64,000 nt of DNA from Halichoerus grypus. Its lineage: Eukaryota > Chordata > Mammalia > Carnivora > Phocidae. This document shows positions 11,842 through 22,906 of the stretch, in pieces. Within the stretch, counting starts at the first letter, position 1, and each line of letters starts with the position of its first letter. The DNA is taken from positions 56,570,598 through 56,634,597 of the forward strand of contig NC_135720.1 of the NCBI RefSeq assembly GCF_964656455.1, given 5' to 3'. The position numbers were made by a program, and so were the translations under genes. The notes under the pieces were generated by a model that was given only the letters and a program-made list of their open reading frames with translations, had not been told where the DNA came from and ran no database searches.

Positions 11842-13190
11842 AGTTTAAGAAAAATAACTCTTTCACACCCGAGATCCTCACCTAGTTTATATGATATTGT
11901 CTGAAGAGCCGTGCACATAAATCAACAGATCCTAATTTTTTTTACCATAAGTGATCCTAAATAAGGGGCATCCTATAAGAATATTCTATAGGTAAGAATT
12001 AACCTCCTAAAAGACATAACCAACCTACTTACCAGATGATGTAGTTATTACTATGTTAGGGAGACTATTCCTGCTCTCCTGCTTTCTTCCCCCACCCCAC
12101 TTCCAGGAATTTCTAGGGAAAATATGAAGAAATGGATCACAGGCCAAGTATTTTAACTTATCCCACTGTCTTCAATATCATCTTACTACATGTTAGGTAT
12201 CTTTTTTATAATTTCCCTGCCACATTTTCTCCAATATCTCATATAAAATAATAAATCAACAAATACCCACAATGACCATGATTTGAACTTTCCAAAAGGA
12301 AGTATACATTTCATCTACAAATAATGTTAGTTGTGATCATAACTCCTCACATATTTCTTGATATTCTTTTTTTCAGCTTGCTTATGATTTTCTTCTATCA
12401 GCCAGAATTATTTGGAAGTTTTACTGTGTGTTAATGATGATATTCAAGTATATATAATTTTAAGAACTAATTTACTTATTGGTTTCCATGGGTTTATGTC
12501 AGTTGCAGTCTTTATTCAGTTTCCCAAAATATTTTCTCACCTTGGGAATAATCATTTATATAAATCTTGTTTTTATTTAATTTTATCAGTAAATGTGTAC
12601 AGCCTTTGCTACACTTTGTTATGCTCTATCAGAGGTATTAACGTAGTAACTGGCATACTATGCATCAGTTTAAATCACAGTACCATTCTTTCTTTTTCAC
12701 CCCAGCAAGAAAAAAATGTTTTCCCTTGTACCATGCATTCCTGATGTTCTGTGTGCATAGTAGGGGTTATTATTTAGTTTAGTAAATTCTGGATTCTCTT
12801 TGGTTTGTATATGTAATCATATCCAGATATTCTACAAGTTTTTACAGACACTTTTTGGGAATTGTTCCTTTATCTCTCCAATCCCAATCAGTTGCCACAC
12901 AGTGAGAATAAATTCCTATTTTACCCATGGTACCTGAGCCATTAGAGAACAATGAAAAGGACCATATTATTCAGTTACACCCTACCACAGGGGTAGTTGA
13001 TACAACCTGTTTATTTGGCTTGATTCTCTAGCATACTCAGCCACTGACCTCTAAAACAGATTCCTTAGTGATTAGATATCCAGTAGTCTCCCGAGAAAGG
13101 ATAAAAGCCCGCTAAAAGCATCACTGAAGGGAATGGTGTGACATTACAGTTATTATTCAGTGGGTCATTTAATTGGATCATTGGTATATC
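11842..13190. other. Unassigned sequence, possibly retroviral-derived
   Basis: No repeat named with confidence. A 110-codon plus-strand frame (12412-12744) has no domain and an AT-rich, hydrophobic composition. The right part may belong to the minus-strand pol-like remnant described next. Confidence 0.4.
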
Positions 13191-13726
13191 TCCAGTTGTA
13201 CCACTATCCTAGAATTGAATTTCATCAGGTATCCATATTTGGTTAACAATAATGATTATTTGGTCATGATGATGAGCCTCCAGAAAAGTTATTTCCACCT
13301 GATACAATATCATAAATCTAGATTTTAATGTCCCCAAAGGACATTTGGCATGGTAGAAATAGTGCTGATTAAGCCAACACATATTTGACACTGAATTTTG
13401 ATGAAATTCATTAAAGTTCTATCTTGAGAAACCATTCTGTATTCAAAAACATCATGGGTCCCATGATGGCCAATTGGACATATTCAAAGCCAAATACAGC
13501 TCTTCTTTTGGTAAACTATATATTTTCCATAAATATCCTTTGCTTACACCTGGAGTGGAGTTGTCTATAATTCTATGCCACCAAACACACTTAAATTCAT
13601 CTAACTTGATGCTGTTTTCAGTTTACATTGTTCTTAAATGAACTCTGTCCACATCCACAGTTTACATGTTTTCCTGAAATGTTTTTCATATTTTACCAGT
13701 GAAATGGATGCCATTGTCTTCTTTCT
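13190..13726 (-). mobile_element. Degenerate ERV integrase-like remnant
   Basis: On the minus strand, 13698-13718 reads as Asp-Asn-Gly-Ile-His-Phe-Thr, the pattern around the second catalytic Asp of retroviral integrases. Decayed, stop-riddled protein-like sequence continues to about 13200. The right edge is the boundary with an old L1. It is an ancient endogenous retrovirus fragment at best, with no intact frame. Assignment is by motif only. Confidence 0.45.
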
Positions 13727-14456
13727 TTTTTTCTTAGTTAGCTGGGCTACAGGCTAATCAATTTATCTATGTTCTCAAAGAACCAGCTTTTGGTTCCATT
13801 GACTTTATTGTTTTTCTGTTTTCAACTTTATTTATGTCTGCTCTAATTTTTGTTATTATTTTTATTCTTGCTTTAGATTTAAAGTATTATCTATCTAGTT
13901 ACTAAAGGTGAAGCTTAGGTTTTTAATTTTGGATTATTATTCTTTTATATGTATTTGAGGCTATATATTGTCCTTTGTACACTGTTTCCCTTGTCTCCCA
14001 GACATTTCATAAGTTGTATTTTAATTTTCATTTAGATCAAAATATTTTCTCTTGGAACTTCTTCTCTGACCTATATGTTATTTAGACTCACGTTGTTTAA
14101 TCTCCAAATATTTGGGTATTTTCTAGCTATCTTTATCGATTTTTGGTTTAATTTCATTGTGGCTTGCAAACATATTTTATGTTTCCTATTCTTATAATTT
14201 GTAAAAGTTTGTTTAATGGCCCAGATGTGGCCTATCTTGATGAATGTTCCGTGTGAGCTTGAGAAGAACGTGCATTCTGCTCTTGTTGGAAGGAGTATTG
14301 CATGCATATTAATTAGATGAAGTTAATTGACAGGATTGTTATGTCATTTTGGTGAATTGACTCTTTTCTCATTTTGTAGCACCCTTCTCTATCCAAGATA
14401 ATTATCCTTGTTCTGAAGTATGCTTTGTTTGAAATTAATGTAGCTACTCCAGATTT

Positions 14457-14506
14457 GTTTTGATTAGTGTTAACATGCTTAGTGTTTTGATTAGTGTTAA
14501 CATGCT
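14457..14506. repeat. 27-bp tandem duplication inside old L1
   Basis: A 23-bp identical string (beginning gttttgattagtgttaac) occurs at 14457-14479 and 14484-14506, giving a period of 27 bp. Local slippage or duplication within the L1 body. Confidence 0.9.
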
Positions 14507-14558
14507 ATATTTCCCCCTCTCTTTATTTTTAACCTCTCTCAGATTTCTTGTAGCCAAC

Positions 14559-14944
14559 TGTTATGGGTTGAATGTTTGTGTCTCCCCTCTCCTCCCTAAC
14601 CCCAAGTTCATATGCTGAAACCTTACTCCCCAGTGTCAGAGTATCAGGCGGTGCAACCTTTGAGAGGTAATTAGGATTAAATAAGGTCACAAGGGTGGAG
14701 TACTCATGAATGGGATTAGTGCCCTTATAAGAGAGCTTTCTTCCCCTCTCTGCTGACTGCCACGTGAGGATACAAAAAGTTGGCAATCTGCAGTCCCAAC
14801 TTGGAGCCTCACCAGAACTCAGTCATGCTGGCACCTTGATCTCCAACTTTCAGCCCCTAGAATTATGAGAAATATATTTCTGTTGTTTATGAACCAACCT
14901 ATTTATGGTATTTTGTTATATAGCTGCTTGAGGTGACAAAGACA
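14559..14944 (+). mobile_element. MLT1-type solo LTR (ERVL-MaLR)
   Basis: Starts TGTTATGGGTTGAATGTTTG and contains 'gaatgggattagtgcccttat', 'tgccacgtgaggata', 'ggcaccttgatct', 'gagaaatatatttctgttg' and 'ggtattttgttatatagc', in the order of an MLT1-type LTR. It interrupts the old L1: flanking L1 text is '..ttcttgtagccaac' on the left and 'acaacatatagtcgag..' on the right, suggesting a decayed 5-bp duplication (ccaac/acaac). No internal retroviral sequence beside it. Confidence 0.9.
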
Positions 14945-16606
14945 ACATATAGTCGAGTCTTTTTACATACATTAGGGCAATTACTTTGCTTTATATGGTA
15001 TATTTAGACCACATTAGAAATCTTATTAATATAGTTTGTTTATATCTACATGTTTATAACTGTAATTTGTTGCATTTGTTTTTTATTTTTGTTTTCTCCT
15101 TTTTTTTCTGGCTTTGTTGGCTTTAATTGATCATTTTATATGATTTAATTTTATCGCCTCTCTTAGCATATTAATTATACTTTAAAAAAATGAGACATTG
15201 ACTTAGAGGTGAAATATATATTTTTAACTAATCTAGTTCCACCTTTAAATAACACTGTAACTTGTAACAGAGTGCTTCTAATTCTTCCTTCCTTTCCCTA
15301 AGGACATCGCTGTTATTCATTTTACTTATTTATAGCCTATAACCACTCAATATTTGGTTGCTATTATTCCTTTAAACAAGCATTTTTTAGGCTAATTAGG
15401 ATAATAAAAATAAAATATTTCATTTTACACTTACTTATTCCTTTTGTGTTATTCTTCCTTTGTTTATGCAGATCAAATTTCTGACTTACTATCTTAACAT
15501 TTCTTCTTGCATGACAAGTCCATTAACTGCAAATTCTTTCAGTTTTTCTTTGTCTAAGAAAGTCTTTATTTATCCTTCACTGTTGAAGGATGATTTCAAT
15601 GTATATAGATTTCTAGGTTGGTGGTTTTTAATTTCAACATTTCAAATACTTCAGTCTGCTCTCTACAGTTTCTGATGCGAAGTCCGATGTAATTATTTTA
15701 CTTGTTTTTCTATAGGTAATTTTTCCCCCTGTGGCTTCTTTCAACATTTTCTCTTTGTGTTTTTTTTTTTTCCGCAATTTATATGTGATATGATTAGGCA
15801 AGTATGTATGTAAGTATGTACATATATTTGTATTTTCTTGTATCCATTCTATGTGACTTTATAGAGCTTCCTGGATCTGTGGTTTGGTGTCTGTCATTAA
15901 TTTTAGAATGAATTTTTGGTATTATTTCTTCAAATGATTACTTCTAATGTTCTCCATTCTTTTTTCTCCACTTTCTGGTATTTCAGGCATGCATACATTA
16001 CATGTTTTGCCATTGCCCTACAGTTCTTAAATGTTCAGTTCTTTTTTTCTTTACATTTAAATTTAAGATGTTTCATTGACCTATTTTTAACCACACTAAT
16101 TCATTCCTTTGCTGTGCCCTGTCCACTGACAGGTCCATCAAAATAATCATTTCTATTATAGTTTTTTTAAGGTTTCTATTATTTTTAAAATTTTTTTGGA
16201 GTTTTTAATCTCTGTGCTTAAACTTCTCACCTGTTCTTGCATAATGTCTACTTTTTTATTCTTTAGAGCCCTTAATATATTAATTGCAGTTATTTTAAGT
16301 TCTTCATCTGATATTTCCAAAATAAGAGTATAACCTGAATCTGGCTCTGTTTCCTTTGTCTCTTCAGACTGTATTTTTGATTTTAGCATGCCTTGCGATT
16401 TTTTGGGTGAAAGTCAAATGTGATGCATCAGGGAACAGAAACTAAAGTAAATAGGCTTTAGTGTGAGGTTTTATGTTAACCTGGTTAGGATCTGGACAGA
16501 GCTGAACATTTGCTATAGTTATAAATGCCAGAGGATTCAGGGCTCTTTAGTGTTCTTGTTTTGTCTCCACTGTTGTTTTTAGACTTCCTTTAGAACTTCT
16601 CCTTAG

Positions 16607-16855
16607 GGGACACCTGGGTGGCTCAGTCTGTTAAGTGGCTGCCTTCAGCTCAGGTCATGATCCCAGGGTCCTGGGATCAAGCCCCACATCAGGCTCCTGC
16701 TCAGCAGAGAGCCTGCTCCTCCCTCTCCCTCTGCCTGCCGCTTTCCCTGCTTGTTCTCTCTCTCTCTGTCAAATAAAAAATAAATAAAATCTTAAAAAAA
16801 AAAAAAGAAAAAGAAAAAGAAATGTGTTAAAAAAAGAGTTTAAAAAAAAAAAAAA
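16607..16855 (+). mobile_element. CAN-SINE 6
   Basis: Forward CAN-SINE beginning GGGACACCTGGGTGGCTCAG. The long, impure A-rich tail (16793-16855) contains AAAGAAAAAG repeats. Target duplication agaacttctccttag at 16592-16606 and 16856-16870. Confidence 0.97.
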
Positions 16856-16870
16856 AGAACTTCTCCTTAG

Positions 16871-17072
16871 CAGAGCACCTGGGTGTCTTAGTTGGTTATG
16901 TGTCCAACTCTTGATTTCAGCTCAGGGCATGATCTCAGGGTCCTGAGATTGAGCCCCACCCAGGGCTCCATACTGGACACAGAGTCTGCTTGAGATTCTC
17001 TCTTTTCCCCTCTGCCCTTCCCCCTGCTCTCTCTCAAAAATAAACTAATTAATTAATTAAAAAAAAAAAAAA
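16871..17072 (+). mobile_element. CAN-SINE 7, inserted at the same target
   Basis: Forward CAN-SINE beginning CAGAGCACCTGGGTGTCTTAG, with the older body type ('agattgagccccacccaggg') and a tail of TTAATTAATTAAA. It is flanked by the middle copy of the target (16856-16870) and a third, 3-bp-shorter copy, agatctccttag, at 17073-17084. Confidence 0.95.
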
Positions 17073-17819
17073 AGATCTCCTTAGATACAGTTTGACCTTG
17101 CTGTTCTCTCAGCTATAATTCAAAGTTATTTTGCTAGAGGACTGTTGGTTGGGCAGTAAGGTACGGGTGATAAGTATTCTGTAATCTTTAAGTAAACCTC
17201 CATCTGTGTGCCTGGGTTGTGACCTTCAAAAGTGTTTGTTAGCTTTTTTCTTACCTTTTGGTGGGACAACAAGGTCATAGGGATTGGAATGGAACAAGTG
17301 TCTCCTTACCAAGTGGTAAAGTCTTTTCCCTTTGACAGGAGGCCTTTGCTATGGAGAACACTCACAGCATATTTCACAATGGTTATTCTTCCCCTTTCTC
17401 TGTTAGCACCATGAGATAATTTTTCTTCACTCTTCATCATGACAACCTGGTGGGGTTTCTAGAGTTAAAACCCATTAAAATATGTGAGCCTCCCTAAAAC
17501 TACAGCTGCCAGAACTTTCTCACTGTCAAGCTAGTTCACACATAGACTGCTAATTCATCAAATTTACCATTTAAATGTTTCTGCCAGTTTATGGCTGTAG
17601 TGGCTTTCTTCAGGTAAGCCAATCTTGGGCGCAACTCTTGGATTTGCCTGTCTCTCTGGATTTCAGAGTAGTGTTTTGCCTTGTGACCTCAGTTCTCTGA
17701 TGGGTCCAAGAGAATCATTGATTTCAACTTGTTCAGCTTTTCCTTGATATAAGGATAGGAATCATGACATCCGCGTTCTTTACATATGACAGCTTAAACT
17801 GGAAGTCTTTATATCCAGT

Positions 17820-18300
17820 TTTTAGTACATACTCATTCAACCAACTAGTCCATATTTTACCACTTGTTTTAAGTATAAAAACTGTTTCAGTTACCCACTC
17901 CAATTTTCAGTGAGGAAACTGCTCTGAGATTGATAAGCAGTATTTGTCCATTAAATATTATTTCCTTACTCATGTCTGTACAATGGTATCAATGAAATGC
18001 ATACCTTGGTTAGGAGAAATATATGCAAATGGATCTAATGAATAAAAAATTTTCTGTTTTAAACCTTTAAACTTATCTTCTAAAGTTTCTTATTTTATAA
18101 GGCAAGCAAATCTTAGAGTAGATTAATGACAGTCCAAGTTAGCATTCACTTGTAGGGCTACTGGTAGATGCCCTGTGTAATCCATTTACCGGCTATGTGG
18201 CAACACTTCTATATGGTAATTTTAGCAGTAGCCATTTTTGAGCAAGTCATTACCTTTTGACATTGGGCGGGGGTTGGTTGCTGTTGTTGTATTGTCAATT
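17820..18300 (-). mobile_element. Degenerate ERV integrase-like remnant
   Basis: On the minus strand, 18163-18185 reads Met-Asp-Tyr-Thr-Gly-His-Leu-Pro, resembling the first catalytic Asp region of retroviral integrase. About 60 codons downstream, 17994-18014 reads Pro-Asn-Gln-Gly-Met-His-Phe, resembling the second, with Asp replaced by Asn. The spacing fits the family. Many stops and shifts; ancient and dead. Confidence 0.5.
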
Positions 18301-18950
18301 TTATCTAGTGCAAGGGAGATATGTAGTCTTTCATTTCACTGTACATAACATAATCACCTGTATGCTTGTTCATTTCATGAATTCCAGGAGATAATTCTAA
18401 AGATTTGATTTAGGCCTTTGCCTTTGCATTCCTATTTCCGTCTGAGACTGCAGCTGTTTTTGTTTGTTCATTTGTTCATTGTTTAGTGGACTCATTCATT
18501 CTTACCCTGAATTCCCATAGAGATTGCCTGTGTAAAAATGTAAATAATCTCTAAATAAGCTTCTAGAAATAGTAAGTATATTTGCCTAGGATTAAAAAAA
18601 AACAAAACAAAACAAAGAAACACAAACAAACAAACCCCCCAAAACAAAAACAGCCCTGTATTCTAGTAGGAGAATTTGTTCCTCTTACAAGTATAGATTA
18701 TTAATGCTGAAGCAACTTTGCATGTAAACTAGGTTGAACAAATAATTGAATAAATTTAGATAATAAGATTCTGATTTCTTACAGAGAAGTTATAAACAAG
18801 CAAGGGATCTGTCTCATATTAACCCTGTTGCCTCTAATTAAAGGCAGAAATAGTATGAACTCAGGTTCATTTTAATATATATACAAATCAACTGATATAG
18901 AATACATATGGATATATGAGTATTCATGATTTAGTATACACACAAGTATT
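18301..18950. other. Unassigned sequence with A/C-rich patch
   Basis: No family recognised. An A-rich AAAACA/AAACAAAC patch lies at about 18592-18653. Confidence 0.4.
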
Positions 18951-18959
18951 TCCTTGTGC

Positions 18960-19499
18960 AAGTTGCTGACATGGCTCAGAAACAATGACAACCCAGTAGA
19001 AACAAGCACACCCAGCGCTCAGATCTTGGTTTCCAAATACCACTTTCTACTAAAAGTATCAGAGCTCCTAGGAGAAATGGTTGATTTTAGTGCTAGGGAA
19101 GAGACTATACAAGCAGTCCTGCAGCATCTTGTAGTCCCAGAATGTAAGGGAGTTTAACAACAACAACAAAAAATTAAATTAAATTAAAATAAAGGCATTT
19201 CAAAGTCGACACTAAAGCCAATCTAAAAGTACTTCCAATGGTAAAAACAGGCACAATTTGAGAAGCAAAATGAATAATAGTAGTGTTGGATTTTAACCCA
19301 AAGAATATGATAAATATCTGAGTCTATGATGATAGAAATAAATGATTGGAAAAAATGAATGCAGGAGAAAAGACAAATGTTCTTTCATGAAAAATTCCAA
19401 ATAACAAATGTATATGGTTACTCGTCCAGAATTATTTACTCCTCCAGGATGCTTCCTCTTTCCTTGACTATATGCTGGACTTTTTGACTTTCTTTCAAG
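18960..19499 (+). repeat. Probable old LINE 3' UTR, left part
   Basis: 'ttaacccaaagaatatgat', 'aaatatctgagtctatgatg', 'aattccaaataacaaatgt' and 'tatatgctggactttttgac' resemble an old L1M-type 3' region as I recall it. It appears to continue at 20000-20300 after interruption by the L1 composite and MER5A. A 67-codon frame inside (18954-19157) is probably a by-product. Confidence 0.5.
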
Positions 19500-19514
19500 G
19501 AATAGGTAGGTTCT

Positions 19515-19766
19515 TGATGTAATGTATTGTGATTAACATAACATAACATAATAAAATAAAATAAAAAAAACAAAAACAAAAAACAAAACAAACAAACAAA
19601 CAAACAAAAGAAATGATAGCTAAATGCAATGTATTCTGGACGACAGATGTTAATAATGGGGAAACTGGTGCAGGTTTATGGGAACTACCTGTGATATTTT
19701 TGCAATTTCCTTGTAAACCTAAAACTGTTTTTAAAAATAAAATTTATTAGAAATAAAAAAATAAAA
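19515..19766 (+). mobile_element. L1 3'-transduction composite
   Basis: Flanked by the perfect 15-bp duplication gaataggtaggttct (19500-19514 and 19767-19781). The insert starts with the last ~35 bp of carnivore L1 ('tgatgtaatgtattgtgatt', 'aacataacataa'), then an A/C-rich former poly(A) to about 19608. It continues into about 130 bp of unrelated sequence that ends at 'taaaaataaaatttatt' and a second A-rich tail. One duplication enclosing two tails indicates one event: read-through past the L1 polyadenylation site with capture of 3' flank. The captured part itself resembles an old LINE 3' end. Confidence 0.75.
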
Positions 19767-19770
19767 GAAT

Positions 19771-19996
19771 AGGTAGGTTCTGGCAAACTTTTTCTTTAAA
19801 GAGCAGATTGTAAATATTTCAGGCTTTGCAGGCCATAGATCTCTATAGGAACTACTATGTTATTGTAAAAACATGTGAAAGCAGCCATAATTCATAATAC
19901 ATAAACAAATGGGTGTGACAATATTCCAATAAAACTTTATTTACAAAAACAGGTGAAAGGCCTGATTTGACCAGTGGGCTACAGTTCTCCAACCTT
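19771..19996 (+). mobile_element. MER5A (hAT-Charlie) DNA transposon
   Basis: Matches MER5A in order: 'ggcaaactttttctttaaag', 'atttcaggctttgcaggcca', 'gtgaaagcagccat', 'ccaataaaactttatttac', 'ggctacagttctccaac'. Non-autonomous. A decayed 8-bp duplication (aaggaata/ttggaata) is plausible if the composite insertion is removed. Confidence 0.92.
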
Positions 19997-19999
19997 TGG

Positions 20000-20300
20000 A
20001 ATAAAGCATGGAAGAGGAAAAATAGTAACTTTGTAGTGGAGAAGCCTGCCCAACACTACCTTAACCAAGTAATGAAAATTCACATCAACACTGATAAGGC
20101 ATCTAGACGTTATGTACTCCCTGAAAGAAGATGAGAAGGGCACTTCACTTTTGTAGTGTTCATTCCCCAAACATACAGCTCCAGTCTAATAATGATAAAA
20201 TATTAGACATATTCAAATTGAGGCACATTCTATAAAATACCTTTTACTGTTCAAAACCATCAAGGTCATAAATAGCAAAGACCTAGAAACACACCTTTTA
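20000..20300 (+). repeat. Probable old LINE 3' UTR, right part
   Basis: 'aatagtaactttgtagtgga', 'acactaccttaaccaagta', 'tcaaattgaggcacattc' and 'accatcaaggtcataaatag' follow an old L1M-type 3' UTR order and appear to continue the 18960-19499 segment. Boundaries uncertain. Confidence 0.55.
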
Positions 20301-20590
20301 AAGTTCCCTGTCAACATAGCTTTTTATATTCCAACTTGAATACATTTATATCTAATTATGAGGATTTACAATTTATAATTGAAATTTATAATTGAAAACT
20401 GCTTGAATAGCTATTGGATCTTTAAAAAGATTTTTAAAAGATAGAATAAGATCTATTTTCCCAATACTTGGAGTGGGGGAGATCCAAGGCTTTTGCAATG
20501 ATGTGGGTCAAATGGCTTCAGATTAGTGTGCCAAACTTTTTGTGATTACATTTTGGACACTCTAAATGGCTCCAAGTTGAAACTTGAAAA

Positions 20591-20960
20591 TGTTATGGTG
20601 CTATAGTCTTTTTGTGTCCATTCAAAACTCATATGTTGAAACTTGACCCCCAAGGTAGTGGTATTAGAAAGCGAGAACTTTGAGTGGTGATCAGGTGATG
20701 AGGGCAGATCCCTCATGAATGTGATTGTGCCCTTATAAAAGTTTCCAAAGAAAACTCTCTTGCCTCTTCCACCGTGTGAGGACACAGCAAAAGAAGTTTA
20801 CATCTATAAATCTATAAGCGGACTCTCACCAGACGCTAAATCTGCTGGCACCTTGATCTTAGACATCTCAGCCTCCATAACTCTGAGAAATATATTTCTG
20901 TTGTTTATAAGCTACCCATTCTCTGGTATTTTGTTACAGCAGCCTGAATGGACTAAGACA
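20591..20960 (+). mobile_element. MLT1-type solo LTR (ERVL-MaLR)
   Basis: Starts TGTTATGGTGCTATAGTC and contains 'aaaactcatatgttgaaact', 'cctcatgaatgtgattgtgc', 'accgtgtgaggacacagc', 'ctgctggcaccttgatctt', 'ttctgttgtttataagc' and ends 'gactaagaca'. Full-length MLT1-type LTR in the same orientation as the one at 14559. Its 5-bp duplication has decayed. Confidence 0.92.
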
Positions 20961-21229
20961 CATGGTGATGGACAAAAGTCATTGGTACTGTATGATTTGA
21001 AAATTGACTGTAAAGAATCGTCTCAGTTGTAGAATGATTATCTGGATGTATGATTGAAAAGACTGGTGTGTGCAAATGGGAGGCTCCACCTTTTCCATTG
21101 AATGCCAACTAAGTGCTTTTTTCCCAGTTTTACATGGATGTGCTAAAGAAAGCCTTTTGGAATTTTCCAGGTCTTATGCTATAGTAAACATTAAGAAATA
21201 TAAAATTTTAGGATAACAACAAAAGATCA

Positions 21230-22060
21230 CTGCTCTGATTGAGGAAATGGTGGAAATAGAGGCATTGATTTCCATTAACTCCCTTTTTAATATCCCCACT
21301 AGGCTGGTGCTCTATTCATATTATTCATAGAGACTCACAAAAAAACCATCAGAGATTAAACAATCTGGTTTCCCACATCACCTCAACCAAATCTGATATG
21401 GTTAATACCACACAGAAATTGCAACAAGCCAAACATGATTGATAGAACTTAATGCACTGGTCTAATGCTTAATTTTCAATTTCTACCCTGGAGTACAGTC
21501 AGATAAAATTTGTGTTTTAAGGAACAGTGTTCAAAATTTAAGGTTTTTCCAAAGGGATATTAAATTTGTCTGCATACTGTCTGAACCTAGTGCAGTGGGA
21601 CTTGGGCATCATGACTTTCCAAAGTAAGTTTATATACTACACTGATGATATCATAATTCCCTAGAGGAAGAATCACAGGATTTAAGAACTTAGTCACCCA
21701 TAACACAATTAGAGAGTGGCTCACTCACCCAGCTAAATTCAAGGTCCAAGCCAGTCTGTGAAATGTTTGTCAACTGCATTGGCAGGCATAACTTGGAATA
21801 TCCTGTGTACTATTGTAAGAAATAATTGTTTCTTATTGATAGTGCCACTGACAAGAAGAGACTGATGAAACTGTTTGGATTTGGACAAAATCACGTTGCT
21901 CACTTGAGAATACTGTGGGCCTCTATTCACAAAGTCAGCAGAAAGATCTGTGAATTTGAATGGGGCTTTGGACAGAAATAGCCATTAAATTCTTCGTAAA
22001 GGTTTGTGGCCCAAGAATTCCCATTGGGATCTATGACCTGACTTTTCAGATGATAATATA
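21230..22060 (+). mobile_element. Ancient ERV pol remnant (RT region)
   Basis: In one plus frame, 21638-21649 encodes Tyr-Thr-Asp-Asp, the YxDD box of reverse transcriptase. About 45 codons on come Ile-Gln-Gly-Pro-Ser and Gly-Ile-Thr-Trp. Near 21920-21990, 'Gly-Pro-Leu-Phe-Thr-Lys' and 'Phe-Glu-Trp-Gly-Phe-Gly-Gln' appear, as expected downstream of the box in class III (ERV-L-like) pol. Many stops and frameshifts; no coding potential. Not the internal region of the MLT1 LTR just upstream, since MaLR elements lack such pol. Confidence 0.6.
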
Positions 22061-22662
22061 TAAATAGTACAGGCCAGCCAACCAAACCAACAACAACAGT
22101 AACAACAAAACAACAGTGGTTGGCGATACATAGGTAACAAAAATAAAAAATGGGAAGAAATTATGGTGAAACTGAAAAGTTTCACACTGTGAGTTATCAC
22201 CCACAGGTAGGCAGACATATCCTTATGTCAAATCTATAAATTGTGAATGTGGAAGGAATAGCCACAAGGAATGCTATTTATAAATTACATAGGCCTGAGC
22301 AGAGTGGTCTGAAGAGTGGTATGGTGGCCACTTAACATTAATGACTCTACTTTGAAGTTTCTGAGGAGCCACTTGTAAGAAGCCTCGTGACACACCCAGA
22401 CTGAGTTATACTTGAGGCTAGAATATCCCCAACTGACTGTTAGATGGAGTACACAGTAGTGTACTTGTGCACATGGTACGCTCAAACTAGTTTTGTGTAC
22501 ACATAATATACTCAACCTGTGCTGAAGTTTTGTGTACACACGATATATACTCAACCTGTGCTGAAGCCCAGGTTATACAATGTCAACAGTATATTTAGTT
22601 GATTAACACAGGTCTCATTGTGTCAAAAGTTTAGACCTAGTCTCAGATTATATGTCAAACAA
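22061..22662. other. Unassigned; possible continuation of ERV remnant
   Basis: No independent motif found. Contains a two-copy tandem repeat (listed separately) and a CAA-rich patch at 22077-22112. Confidence 0.35.
22491..22566. repeat. Two-copy tandem repeat, 37/39 bp
   Basis: Unit 'ttttgtgtacacaNNatata' followed by 'ctcaacctgtgctgaag' occurs at 22491-22527 and 22528-22566, differing only by a 2-bp insertion and a substitution. A weaker related half-unit precedes it. Confidence 0.9.
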
Positions 22663-22675
22663 AAATTACATTCCT

Positions 22676-22895
22676 TTTTTTCAAAGATTTATCTATTTAT
22701 TAGGGAGAGAGAGAGAGAGCATGCACGTACAAGTGGGGAGAGGAGCAGAGGGAGTGAATCTTCAAACAGACTCGCTGCTGGGAGGGGAGCCCCATGTGGG
22801 TCTCAATCTCACGACCCATGAGATCATGAGATCATGACTGAGCTGAAAGCGAGAGGCAGATTCTCAACCAACTGAGGCACGCAGGCGCCCCCCCC
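22676..22895 (-). mobile_element. CAN-SINE 8
   Basis: Reverse CAN-SINE ending CTGAGGCACGCAGGCGCCCC, with 'gagatcatgagatcatgac' duplicated inside. Target duplication aaattacattc/aaattatattc at 22663-22673 and 22896-22906. Confidence 0.96.
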
Positions 22896-22906
22896 AAATT
22901 ATATTC

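Larger units (their letters stand above)
13727..17808 (-). mobile_element. Old L1 (L1M-type), interrupted
   Basis: Minus-strand ancient L1. From left to right (3' to 5' of the element): the ORF2 endonuclease/RT linker ('aagaaccagcttttggttcc' at about 13780), endonuclease-region sequence ('gaatgttccgtgtgagctt'), then inter-ORF and ORF1/5' region ('cttcatctgatatttccaa', 'tttagtgtgaggttttatg', 'ttagcaccatgagataat'). It ends near 'aaactggaagtc' at 17807. It is split by an MLT1-type LTR (14559-14944) and two CAN-SINEs (16607-17073). The 3' part beyond the endonuclease/RT linker is missing. Confidence 0.85.

Noticed and set aside
12412..12744. 110-codon hydrophobic plus-strand frame
   Set aside because: T-rich DNA gives Phe/Leu/Ile-rich frames by chance; no known family seen.
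18954..19157. 67-codon frame with protein-like composition
   Set aside because: It looked briefly like an exon, but it lies in probable old LINE 3' UTR text and I recognise no protein family.
22491..22566. Possible repeat array (CRISPR-like spacing)
   Set aside because: Only two directly abutting units with no spacers, in vertebrate DNA.
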